Shown here in pieces: positions 1 to 8,026 of a DNA stretch of 64,000 bases (within the stretch, counting starts at the first letter, position 1; the number at the start of each line of letters is the position of its first letter). This DNA is from Marinobacter daqiaonensis (GTDB lineage: Bacteria > Pseudomonadota > Gammaproteobacteria > Pseudomonadales > Oleiphilaceae). The DNA lies in contig NZ_FOYW01000002.1 in the NCBI RefSeq assembly GCF_900115285.1, positions 483,759-547,758 on the forward strand. The letters run 5' to 3'. The notes under the pieces were generated by a model. It was given only the letters and a program-made list of their open reading frames with translations. It ran no database searches and was not told where the DNA came from. The position numbers and the translations under genes were made by a program.

Positions 1-159
1 GTGACCTTTGACGGCGGCGACATCCTCAACGTCAAAGTAAAGTCAGAGACGGCTGTTCTCCGGCCCCAAAAGGCTCTCCTGGGTGACTGGGACTACGATT
101 ACTTTCTGGGCTCCTATTTTCGCATTGCCAAGGCGAACCTGGAGGGACGTAATGGATAA
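1..159 (+). CDS. C-terminal end of an unidentified protein (5' end outside window)
   Basis: Frame 1 is open from base 1 to a TAA at 157-159 and gives the last 52 residues of a protein that ends ...AKANLEGRNG. I do not recognise it. The stop overlaps by 8 bases the ATG of the phospholipase D gene at 152, whose ribosome binding site (GGAGG at 141) lies inside this frame. This is the usual geometry of a co-translated operon, so the gene is probably the upstream partner of the nuclease/helicase pair. Nothing in the visible residues gives a function. Confidence 0.6.
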   Translation: MTFDGGDILNVKVKSETAVLRPQKALLGDWDYDYFLGSYFRIAKANLEGRNG

Positions 160-2188
160 TGCGCAGATATCCCAATACCTGGAAGAACGGCTGGGAGGGC
201 GCCCAGTAAAAGCCGCTGTCTTTACCACCTACACCTTCGATCCCGCATTTTTTGAGCTGGAAGTTGTTCCTCTTCTATTACCAGAAAACAGCTCGTTCTC
301 GATCGATGAGCGGGTGAAACAGTTCCAGGTGCGAGAATCCCTCAGGGAAGCCGAACTGCCGATTGATGTCTTCTACGATCAGAACATTTTCCGAATTCAG
401 GGTGAAAGCTCACCTGGAATGGAATACGGCTGTCACGGCGTTTCTGAAGGAAATCGTGCTTTCCACCCGAAGCTATCGTTTCTGCTTGTCGGTAACGGCG
501 TTGGGGAAAGTGACTCCTTACTGATATCCGCCGGCTCCAATAACCTCACTAAGGCGGGTTGGTGGGATAACGTTGAATGCCAGCACTGGGAGGCGATTGG
601 CCAGCGCGGTGGTGACGGGGAGTTTCTGCGGGTACTGAAACGGGATCTTGAATACCTGCAAGGTAAGCAGATAGTCCAGTCGGGCAATGGTGCTGTTTCT
701 GAAATTCAGAGATTTTTGGCTAACTGCGTAGCGGATCCCGAAGCACCACCAGTCCACTACTTCGGATTATCCAGTACAACGCGGTTTCTGGATTTTCTAT
801 CGGCAGAGATCAGCCAGCTTAAAAAGCCCGTTGAACTGGAAATTATCTCGCCATTCTTCGCCGACAACTCCAGGAATAATTTGCATGAGGCATTTCAGGA
901 TCTGGGCGTCGGTGATGTGCGCCTATTGTTGCCGCGCGATGACAAGCAAGAAGCGCTCTGTAACCTCGATTATTTAGCTCACATTGATAGTTTGGAGAAC
1001 GTCTCCTGGTCTGATTGGGTGAAAACAACATCAGACCCATTGGGAGTAGGGAAAGAGCCTCACCGGGAGCTGCACGCCAAGATTTTCAATTTTATTGGCG
1101 CTGATCGGGCTCTAACCTTTGTTGGGTCAGTAAATTTCACTTACAAAGCGCTCAATGAGAATGTCGAAGCCGGGTTTCTGGTAGCTACGGATACCGAGTC
1201 GCTTTTGGAAGTCATCTCTGACGATCTGCCGGACGTTAGCCAAAGATCCCTAGACCCGGCACCTGGTGAGCAGCATCAGGAAGCCGAGGGTGTCATGCCT
1301 CAGATCTCCCTCACCTTTGATTGGCTGACTAAAACGCTGAGCGGAGCAGTGGACTCTGAAAGCTCGATAGAAATTGATCTTATCGGCGCAGATGGGGCAG
1401 GCAATGCGGCAGTGATCGGCTGGTGTCTCAGCAACGTTTTGAGCGATTACACAGGCAACACTGAAGCGTTGGAGAAAGCGCTAGCCAATGGCTCATTGAT
1501 CCTCGTGTCTGGACGAGTTTGTGATTCCGATGAATTAATCGCCCCGCACCGTGTTTTACTTCAGCAAACGCACTGGTCGCATAAACCGCAACCTGAGCTC
1601 GCGACACTGTCTCCTCAACAGATTCTGGCGATCTATGCCGGAATGTCTCCGGAACGCCGTCAGCTGCTACTGACGGACGCACGGGTTAAACGGCTTTTTG
1701 AACTGGGCGAGCGAGGGGAAACCAGCCTGATCGAGGAGGCACCTCTGGAGAATGAGTTCTTCTCCGAATATGCCGAGTTGTTCCACGCATTTCGCATGTT
1801 GCGACGTGACCTCAGCAATGAGCAATCCACACCGAAGAAGCAGGATTACTACCTCACAGGTACCGGAGTCGATAGCCTGCCAACATTAGTTGGGCGAGCC
1901 GCAGCCATATTCGAATCGGCTCCGGAGGATAAACAGCCTCTGCATCCGGTCAGTGCTTACCTTTTATTGCTCAGTGCCAAGGAGGTCTATCGATCGGACG
2001 AATTTACGGATAGGCCTTATGTCTCACAACAGCTTGAGCTTGTGGAATCCCTTCTTCAGCAGATACGTGAGAGTAAGCTCATCAAGCTCTCCAGTGAGCG
2101 AGAAGCCGACCGAGAACAGTTCTTCGAGTGGTTTGAGACTCAATTCCTCGAACAGTACCGGACTGAAGAAGCGGAGGCAGGGGCGTGA
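152..2188 (+). CDS. Phospholipase D-family nuclease of the defence island
   Basis: This 678-residue protein is a likely nuclease of the PLD superfamily. Two HxK half-sites are visible. The first is FHPKL (His105, Lys107), followed by a GSNNLT element. The second is ELHAKIF (His308, Lys310), followed by GSVNFT. Both together can form one complete active site, so the enzyme looks intact. The rest (about 400-678) is helical and has no motif I recognise. I start it at ATG 152, not at the in-frame codon at 83, because GGAGG lies 141-145 just upstream. The stop overlaps the GTG of the following helicase by 4 bases (GTGA), which implies translational coupling. PLD nucleases paired with large helicases occur in DISARM (DrmC) and related systems. 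The in vivo substrate is unknown, and DNA cleavage is inferred. Confidence 0.8.
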   Translation: MDNAQISQYLEERLGGRPVKAAVFTTYTFDPAFFELEVVPLLLPENSSFSIDERVKQFQVRESLREAELPIDVFYDQNIFRIQGESSPGMEYGCHGVSEGNRAFHPKLSFLLVGNGVGESDSLLISAGSNNLTKAGWWDNVECQHWEAIGQRGGDGEFLRVLKRDLEYLQGKQIVQSGNGAVSEIQRFLANCVADPEAPPVHYFGLSSTTRFLDFLSAEISQLKKPVELEIISPFFADNSRNNLHEAFQDLGVGDVRLLLPRDDKQEALCNLDYLAHIDSLENVSWSDWVKTTSDPLGVGKEPHRELHAKIFNFIGADRALTFVGSVNFTYKALNENVEAGFLVATDTESLLEVISDDLPDVSQRSLDPAPGEQHQEAEGVMPQISLTFDWLTKTLSGAVDSESSIEIDLIGADGAGNAAVIGWCLSNVLSDYTGNTEALEKALANGSLILVSGRVCDSDELIAPHRVLLQQTHWSHKPQPELATLSPQQILAIYAGMSPERRQLLLTDARVKRLFELGERGETSLIEEAPLENEFFSEYAELFHAFRMLRRDLSNEQSTPKKQDYYLTGTGVDSLPTLVGRAAAIFESAPEDKQPLHPVSAYLLLLSAKEVYRSDEFTDRPYVSQQLELVESLLQQIRESKLIKLSSEREADREQFFEWFETQFLEQYRTEEAEAGA

Positions 2189-5100
2189 GTCAATATCCTA
2201 TCCTCGATCTGGACGTTGCACGCCATATTCTTGATTTCAGTGGTGGCAGGGATGAGCTCAAATCGCTCGGCGAGGTCCAGCTCCGTGGCGCGGTTGCTCT
2301 CTACAACATGATCAACACCGAGAATATCGGGTTAGGTTATCTCGCGGATGAAGTCGGAATGGGAAAAACTTACATAGCGCTCGGAGTTGTTGCGCTGATG
2401 CGGTATTTCAACCCGGCTCTGCGGGTTCTCTATATCTGCCCGAGTGCTAATGTTCAGGACAAATGGCTGCGGGAACATGCCAGCTTTATCGACAGGAATG
2501 TCTGTACTGCTAGCTACCGAGTGCGTACTCCGGAGGGCAAGCCGGCTGCCCCTGTGGCCAAATGCGATAGCCTGGAAGACCTTATCCGCACAGCAGCCTC
2601 GGGCTTCTATGCTGACTTTTTCGTTCGCAATGGGAGTTTCAGTTTTGGGCTTCAAAAAGCAGATGGAGATGATGGGCAGAGAGCGATCGAAAGCTGGAAG
2701 AAACAACGTGAAAAGCTACAAGGATTGGTTCCCGCGTTTGCGGTACCTGGTGGACCCCCAACGCATCAAGGGGTAAAAGACGAGTTCGCAAGAGCCTTGA
2801 ACTACCTATTGCCCACATTTGACCTCGTAGTGATCGATGAAGCGCATAACTTTAAGCATGACGCGGATAGCAGTGACCGAAACCGCGTACTTTCGCAGGT
2901 CTTGGGGTTCTATCAAGGCGAAAGCGCGGAGGACAGACCTTTTCAGCGTCGCGTACGCAATGCCTTGCTGCTCTCTGCCACGCCTTACGATCGCAATCTG
3001 GAACAGCTACGTAACCAGCTCGCTCTGGTAGGGAAGGACGGCCTACTGAGGAACGCCCAGTCTGTAACGGCCAAAGCAGAGATTGCCCGGTTCATGGTGC
3101 GTCGACTCAACCGGTTAAAGATAGGTGACCGGGAATACACCCGTAATATGTACCGTGCGGAGTGGCGCGATGGTCCAAAGGCCGCGATTGAACTGGAGAC
3201 GGATGAGCAGAAGCTGGTAACCGCTCTGGTTCAGAAGAAAGTTGGCGATGCACTTGGTCACAAGCATGGCTCGCCATCATTTCAGATGGGCATGCTCGCA
3301 TCCTTCGAGAGCTATGGTGAAACCACTCGCTCCCCCCGGGTGGAGTTCGATAGTGAAGATCCCGATGACAGAGGACGCGATGCGCAGGACCGGAACGTGG
3401 TTGGCGCTATTGTCGACAGCTATGTAAATGCAAACCTCGGGCGGTCACTGCCACACCCTAAAATGGACACCGTTGCAAAGCAGTTGGCCAATGCGGTGTT
3501 CCAGGAGAACCGCAAGCAATTGGTGTTTGTGCGCCGGGTGAAAAGCGTCAAAGAACTCAAGCAGAAACTCGATGAATGCTATGACGATTGGCTGATCAAT
3601 TACCTGAATTTCCGCCTGCAAGATCGCCCGAAAGCACTGAGCTCTATGCAAGGCGTGATCAGCGAATACCGTGAAATTAGCCGATTCAGGGACGAGCGCA
3701 TAGATGAAGGCCTCGCGAAGGAGGGCAGCACTGGAGAGGCCGAACTTCGGCAGCCACCCAAGAACGACAACCTCTTCAACTGGTTCTTCCGAGGCGATGC
3801 GCCAAAGCCTCAAAAACAAGCGGACTGGAGGGATCTGCTAACGCCGGATCAGGTGAAGCAGAGTCTTTCCTTACCCAAGCGTCTTGCCAGCCCGCTATTG
3901 GACATCAATTGGGCTCAGCTCATCTGCCTTTATAGCGGTGCGGATCAACGCCAAATTGTCGAGCAATGTTTGGCCGCTGCAACCGAAACGTCCCTTGCTG
4001 ATCTTGGAAAGGTTCAGGCGCAGGAGTACCTCCGGAAATTCAGGCTGTCGCAACTGTTTTTCCTCGATGCCTGGGTCAATCAACTCGGGCACAGCGCCTT
4101 TGCGCCACTTCGAGATCACCTTCGAGCTTCCGTCAGTCATCAGAAACCAGAGGATGATGGCGCTTCACTTACTCCTCAGGACGTTCGAGAGCAACTCGGC
4201 ATACCAACATTGTTCTCTGAGCTAGAAGCCAGCGATGAGCTGAGGGGGCAAATCCAGCCAAGTTTAGGAAAGCTGCTTCGTCGGCTGACTGAAACGGCAG
4301 TTTCCACAAACCCTGAGGACATCCTGGCGCTTCTGAGGACCGTCGATATACACACAGCACTTATATCGACGGTGCTCCGCACGGGCCACGGCATGATTGA
4401 TCTGTACGTGTCGCGTCTGAGGCAGGGAGAGGGAGATCTCAGTAGCAGCGTCCTCACTGGCTGGGTTAAAGATTTCGTCACGGAGCTGGCTCGACAGTCT
4501 CAAGTACCCGGGTTTTCCACCTATCGCGAGCTAAAGGGGCTGGCGGATGAGCTGCCTGCAATATTGAAAGCCAACCTTCCAGGCATTTTCGACCTGGGTG
4601 CCAACGAATATCGCCGCTACCTGAGCAATCAGCTTAACCCGATCGCTCCGATCATCGGTGCCACCGGCGAGACCAATGCGCCGGGACAGCGCTCAGCCCA
4701 GGCCCGCAAGTTTCGTATGCCAGGGTATCCATTGGTACTTGTGAGCACGAACGTGTTTCAGGAAGGGGAAGACCTGCACCTGTTCTGTGACAGCGTTGTC
4801 CACTACGGCGTATCAGGCTCGCCAGTGAGCATCGAGCAGAAGAACGGCCGGGTTGACCGTGTTGGCTCACTGGCACAGCGGCGGCTCACTCGTGAAGGCT
4901 TCAGTGATCCGGAAGAGGATGACTTAATACAGGTCAGTTTCCCTCATGTGAAGGAGAGCATTGAGCGCGCTCAGATTCGTCGACTCTCGGAAAGCATCAA
5001 TCGTTACATGGCCTCGCTCCATGAGATCGGAAACACCGTCGCTTCAGACAGGGAGGAGATTGCCGAATCCGAAATCGCCGATCGCACCCGAATAGAGCCC

Positions 5101-6078
5101 CAGATAAGAGATTTCCTGGAAAGTCCTTTTGATCCGGCAGATCCGAGATTGGATCTGGAACACCTGAGTTTTCTCAAGCAGCAGATCAGGGAGACTCAAG
5201 AGCAAGTGCAGGCGAACGTCGATCAGGCGAAGCAACTGATTGCCTCAGCGCTCGGTGTAGGTGCGTGCGGTCGCTGGCCATTGAGCGTTAACCTGAAGGT
5301 CAGCGACCTGGTCGGGCAGGTATCGAATATGGCGAAAGTCCGGCTGACGACAGCCAGGGCATCTGGAGAAATCCTTGCCCGAGTCGTGGTCGATCACCAG
5401 GATGGTCGTGGAACCCAAGTCCAGATAGATTCCCATGCTGAACTGGCTACGTTGATGCACCAACAGTCCTGGACCACGCTCCATAGAACCTTTGCCTACC
5501 AAACTGCCAGGAGCGTTTGGCGATTGGCATACGATGCTGAAATGCTGGTGGGGGATGAAATCGTAACGGTCGAGATGGATATGAAGGCGCTACTGGATCG
5601 GTTTCATGAAAGGCACGACCCGAAGCAATACCGACCGCCAGGCTCTGTCGTTTCTCAACATCTCGAACGACTTCGGCAAGACCAAGAAATTCAAGTCGGT
5701 CAACAGACCCTTGAGGTGGATGTGGTCGATTCCGGGAACACGATCGGGCTCCGGTTTTGGTTCAAAGAGGGCGAATTACAGCGCTCCCAGACCGTCCTCC
5801 TGTCGGAGTGCGACGGGCAGTGTGTTTTCATAAGTCCAGCAGTGCCCTCGGACGTTGTGAGTGCACTGGCTGTTGAGAAAATTGTAGAGCTGACCTGGGA
5901 GCGGAATCGTTCTACCGACGTGGTCGAGTTCATGCTGAATGACCGCCAAGAGATTGTTGGCCGCTGCGTGCATCCGGTTGATAGCCTGCACTGGCGGGAG
6001 TTTGTCTACTGTGCTCATGTGCTGGCGGTGGAGAGTGACCGGCTGGAATACCTGGTCTGCGAGGAGGATCAGTTTTGA
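2185..6078 (+). CDS. Very large SF2 (HepA/RapA-like) helicase
   Basis: This 1297-residue protein is an SNF2/RapA-type ATPase. Visible motifs are Walker A GMGKT (58-62), Walker B DEAH (218-221), SATP (264-267), motif V around EGEDL (860) and motif VI QKNGRVDR (885-892). About 590 residues separate SATP from motif V, far more than in ordinary SNF2 proteins, so a large extra domain sits between the two RecA lobes. Another 400 residues follow motif VI. The start is a GTG overlapping the stop of the PLD gene, with AGGGG just upstream. It probably moves along DNA and delivers it to the PLD nuclease. It resembles DISARM DrmA only in broad role; I see no DUF1998 partner. Function beyond ATPase/translocase is inference. 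Confidence 0.8.
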   Translation: MSQYPILDLDVARHILDFSGGRDELKSLGEVQLRGAVALYNMINTENIGLGYLADEVGMGKTYIALGVVALMRYFNPALRVLYICPSANVQDKWLREHASFIDRNVCTASYRVRTPEGKPAAPVAKCDSLEDLIRTAASGFYADFFVRNGSFSFGLQKADGDDGQRAIESWKKQREKLQGLVPAFAVPGGPPTHQGVKDEFARALNYLLPTFDLVVIDEAHNFKHDADSSDRNRVLSQVLGFYQGESAEDRPFQRRVRNALLLSATPYDRNLEQLRNQLALVGKDGLLRNAQSVTAKAEIARFMVRRLNRLKIGDREYTRNMYRAEWRDGPKAAIELETDEQKLVTALVQKKVGDALGHKHGSPSFQMGMLASFESYGETTRSPRVEFDSEDPDDRGRDAQDRNVVGAIVDSYVNANLGRSLPHPKMDTVAKQLANAVFQENRKQLVFVRRVKSVKELKQKLDECYDDWLINYLNFRLQDRPKALSSMQGVISEYREISRFRDERIDEGLAKEGSTGEAELRQPPKNDNLFNWFFRGDAPKPQKQADWRDLLTPDQVKQSLSLPKRLASPLLDINWAQLICLYSGADQRQIVEQCLAAATETSLADLGKVQAQEYLRKFRLSQLFFLDAWVNQLGHSAFAPLRDHLRASVSHQKPEDDGASLTPQDVREQLGIPTLFSELEASDELRGQIQPSLGKLLRRLTETAVSTNPEDILALLRTVDIHTALISTVLRTGHGMIDLYVSRLRQGEGDLSSSVLTGWVKDFVTELARQSQVPGFSTYRELKGLADELPAILKANLPGIFDLGANEYRRYLSNQLNPIAPIIGATGETNAPGQRSAQARKFRMPGYPLVLVSTNVFQEGEDLHLFCDSVVHYGVSGSPVSIEQKNGRVDRVGSLAQRRLTREGFSDPEEDDLIQVSFPHVKESIERAQIRRLSESINRYMASLHEIGNTVASDREEIAESEIADRTRIEPQIRDFLESPFDPADPRLDLEHLSFLKQQIRETQEQVQANVDQAKQLIASALGVGACGRWPLSVNLKVSDLVGQVSNMAKVRLTTARASGEILARVVVDHQDGRGTQVQIDSHAELATLMHQQSWTTLHRTFAYQTARSVWRLAYDAEMLVGDEIVTVEMDMKALLDRFHERHDPKQYRPPGSVVSQHLERLRQDQEIQVGQQTLEVDVVDSGNTIGLRFWFKEGELQRSQTVLLSECDGQCVFISPAVPSDVVSALAVEKIVELTWERNRSTDVVEFMLNDRQEIVGRCVHPVDSLHWREFVYCAHVLAVESDRLEYLVCEEDQF

Positions 6079-6129
6079 TTCGAAATGCTTCAGGGTTAGG
6101 TGGTGAAACACATGCGAGCGCATTGACTT

Positions 6130-6146
6130 GCGACATTGAATGTCGC
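6130..6146. promoter_or_regulatory. Perfect 17-bp palindrome, candidate operator upstream of the TPR/SNF2 block
   Basis: The sequence GCGACATT-G-AATGTCGC is a perfect 8+1+8 inverted repeat. It lies in the 292-bp gap (6079-6370) between the large helicase and the acidic TPR gene. A TTGACT hexamer abuts it on the left (6123) and TATTCT (6156) lies to the right, so it sits where a promoter for the next block would be, although the hexamers are not ideally spaced. The perfect symmetry and odd centre suit a dimeric repressor. No regulator is encoded next to it. The rest of the gap shows no gene. Confidence 0.45.
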
Positions 6147-6370
6147 TCCCCGCTGTATTCTAGTGGTGTGAGCCCGTTAAACTGATCTGAAAGCCTTTTC
6201 AATGCTTGGAAAAGTCCGCTGAATCAATCAGTATTGAGGCTACAACAACAAGGTCGCAGGCTATGCTTTTGCATCAAATTCTGTGACCAATAATCGGTTA
6301 CTCCGGAATATCGGCAATGTTCAGTTGTCTGCCGAGTAGAGAGTCGCTAGCAGTAGAGGGAGTTGTTTTG

Positions 6371-8026
6371 GTGTTAGGGAACAACAAACAAAGTGATATC
6401 GGTCGAAAGTCGACCGAAACGACGACATCCTTACTGACTCAAGTCAACCAGCTTGTTACCCAGGGGTTACGTCAGGCGGCCATCGAACTCCTTGAGGAAG
6501 CGATCTCCGACTCCCCGGATAATACGTCTTTTCTCAGCGCACTGGGTCGGGTTTATCTCCTTGACCGCCAGCCGGAGAAAGCGGTTGTCTACTTGCGACG
6601 ATCTCTCGCCAAAACTAACTCCAACCCGAATCCCGTTTCCCAAGACGATTACTCACCGGAAGCCTTCAGCGATGCAGACGCAGATTATATTGAAGAGTTA
6701 GCTGAAGAATCGTCAAACGATGAGTTTTCTCCTTTAGAGGAAGTCCGCGCTGAGACTGTAGAGGACAAGGCCCCGAATCGGGATAGATCGGGCACACTCC
6801 ACTTGAAGCGACAGCCCGAGAAACGAGACACGCCCGAAACACCTGATGATTCCGAACCTCAAGTTACGATCATCAGAAGGGGGCGCGCGAAGAGAAATGA
6901 TCCCGTTCCCGTTGATATCCCCCATGCGGCTGACGAAGCCGAGCTCGATGAGACTGGTAGAGCTGATTTGGAAGCCGGTACGCCGGATTCAGCCGTCCCC
7001 GAGGCAATTAAACCCCGGTCAGAGGCATCGGATGAGGCATCATCAGATGAGATCTTTGCTGCAAAACAGACGGAAACGCCAGATCATTCCGAGGCTCAAT
7101 TGGGCCTCTCCTTCGAAAGCGATGATGGGTCGGAAAGCCCCGAAGATAGCCTTGATTTGCCAGATGACGAAAGCAACGTTCTCGACATCGTCGATGTTGA
7201 AGACGATTTTGACGATGATCTTGATGAAGTTGATTCTATTGCTGAGGCAGTAGAAGACTACCCACTGGATGAATTTGAGTCTGAGGATTTTGGCTGGGAA
7301 GACCTCGACGATTTCGATGAAGAAGCGAGTCGTGAAAACGCAGATGAAGACCTCACGCTTGTAGGTATCCCCAGAGAGCAAAGAGCTCGACAGGCTGCCG
7401 TAGATGTTCTTGAACGAGTGGGATGGGATCGGGAATACCTTCCCCTACTTGAATCAATCTTCGTGGAAAGCGGGTGGGGTGCAGCTCGTATTGCGATTGA
7501 AAATCAGATCGAAAGGGGCGCTGTGCCGGAGCAGATTGTTTTGGCACGGCAAGTTCGCTCAATCTGGTTTAGCAACGAGCACCTCTGGACTACCTTCCGA
7601 ATGAGATCTAACTCGCCATTTATGCAGGCTCAGGCTGTTTATAAGAATTTTAGCTGGGCTGATGCGTTGAGGCTCATCGGATGCTTCACATCCATCCCGG
7701 ATGAATCCGAAGTCGAAGCCTTCATCGAGGAGGTCTACGAAGAATGGTATTCCAGTAACCGGTTGCGGCTCCATTTCAATGCCTTCTATAAATATCTTCG
7801 GTATCGAATTGGTCTGAACAAACGGACTCTGTCGGACCACCTCGCGTTCGTTTTTTCGTTGCCGGTTGGGGCGGAAAGGGGGATGGATGATCCAGAGCTT
7901 GGGAACGAAAATTCAGATATGAGAAATGAACTCAGTGCGCTAGGCGTTGAGCTCAGATTCAGGCCGACACGGATTGTTTACGATCGTTTAGATCACCTTG
8001 TTCAGGGTTTGTTTGAGGGTGGATGA
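6371..8026 (+). CDS. TPR protein with a long acidic middle, defence island
   Basis: I do not recognise this 551-residue protein as a named family. Residues about 20-80 look like TPR helices (a repeated unit with ALGRVYLLDRQPEKAVVYL). Residues about 82-327 form a low-complexity Asp/Glu-rich stretch, densest near 273-320 (for example DDFDDDLDEVD and DLDDFDEEA). The last 220 residues return to a folded, Trp/Tyr-rich composition. The chosen GTG start at 6371 has GGGAG eight bases upstream; an ATG at 6317 is in frame but lacks a ribosome binding site. The stop is directly followed by the GTG of the SNF2 gene (8027), so the two are coupled. The acidic segment could mimic DNA and bind the helicase or another island protein; this is inference. 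Confidence 0.65.
   Translation: MLGNNKQSDIGRKSTETTTSLLTQVNQLVTQGLRQAAIELLEEAISDSPDNTSFLSALGRVYLLDRQPEKAVVYLRRSLAKTNSNPNPVSQDDYSPEAFSDADADYIEELAEESSNDEFSPLEEVRAETVEDKAPNRDRSGTLHLKRQPEKRDTPETPDDSEPQVTIIRRGRAKRNDPVPVDIPHAADEAELDETGRADLEAGTPDSAVPEAIKPRSEASDEASSDEIFAAKQTETPDHSEAQLGLSFESDDGSESPEDSLDLPDDESNVLDIVDVEDDFDDDLDEVDSIAEAVEDYPLDEFESEDFGWEDLDDFDEEASRENADEDLTLVGIPREQRARQAAVDVLERVGWDREYLPLLESIFVESGWGAARIAIENQIERGAVPEQIVLARQVRSIWFSNEHLWTTFRMRSNSPFMQAQAVYKNFSWADALRLIGCFTSIPDESEVEAFIEEVYEEWYSSNRLRLHFNAFYKYLRYRIGLNKRTLSDHLAFVFSLPVGAERGMDDPELGNENSDMRNELSALGVELRFRPTRIVYDRLDHLVQGLFEGG

Noticed and set aside
43..228. Frame on the minus strand near the left edge
   Set aside because: Overlaps two plus-strand genes with clear coupling; no supporting motif.
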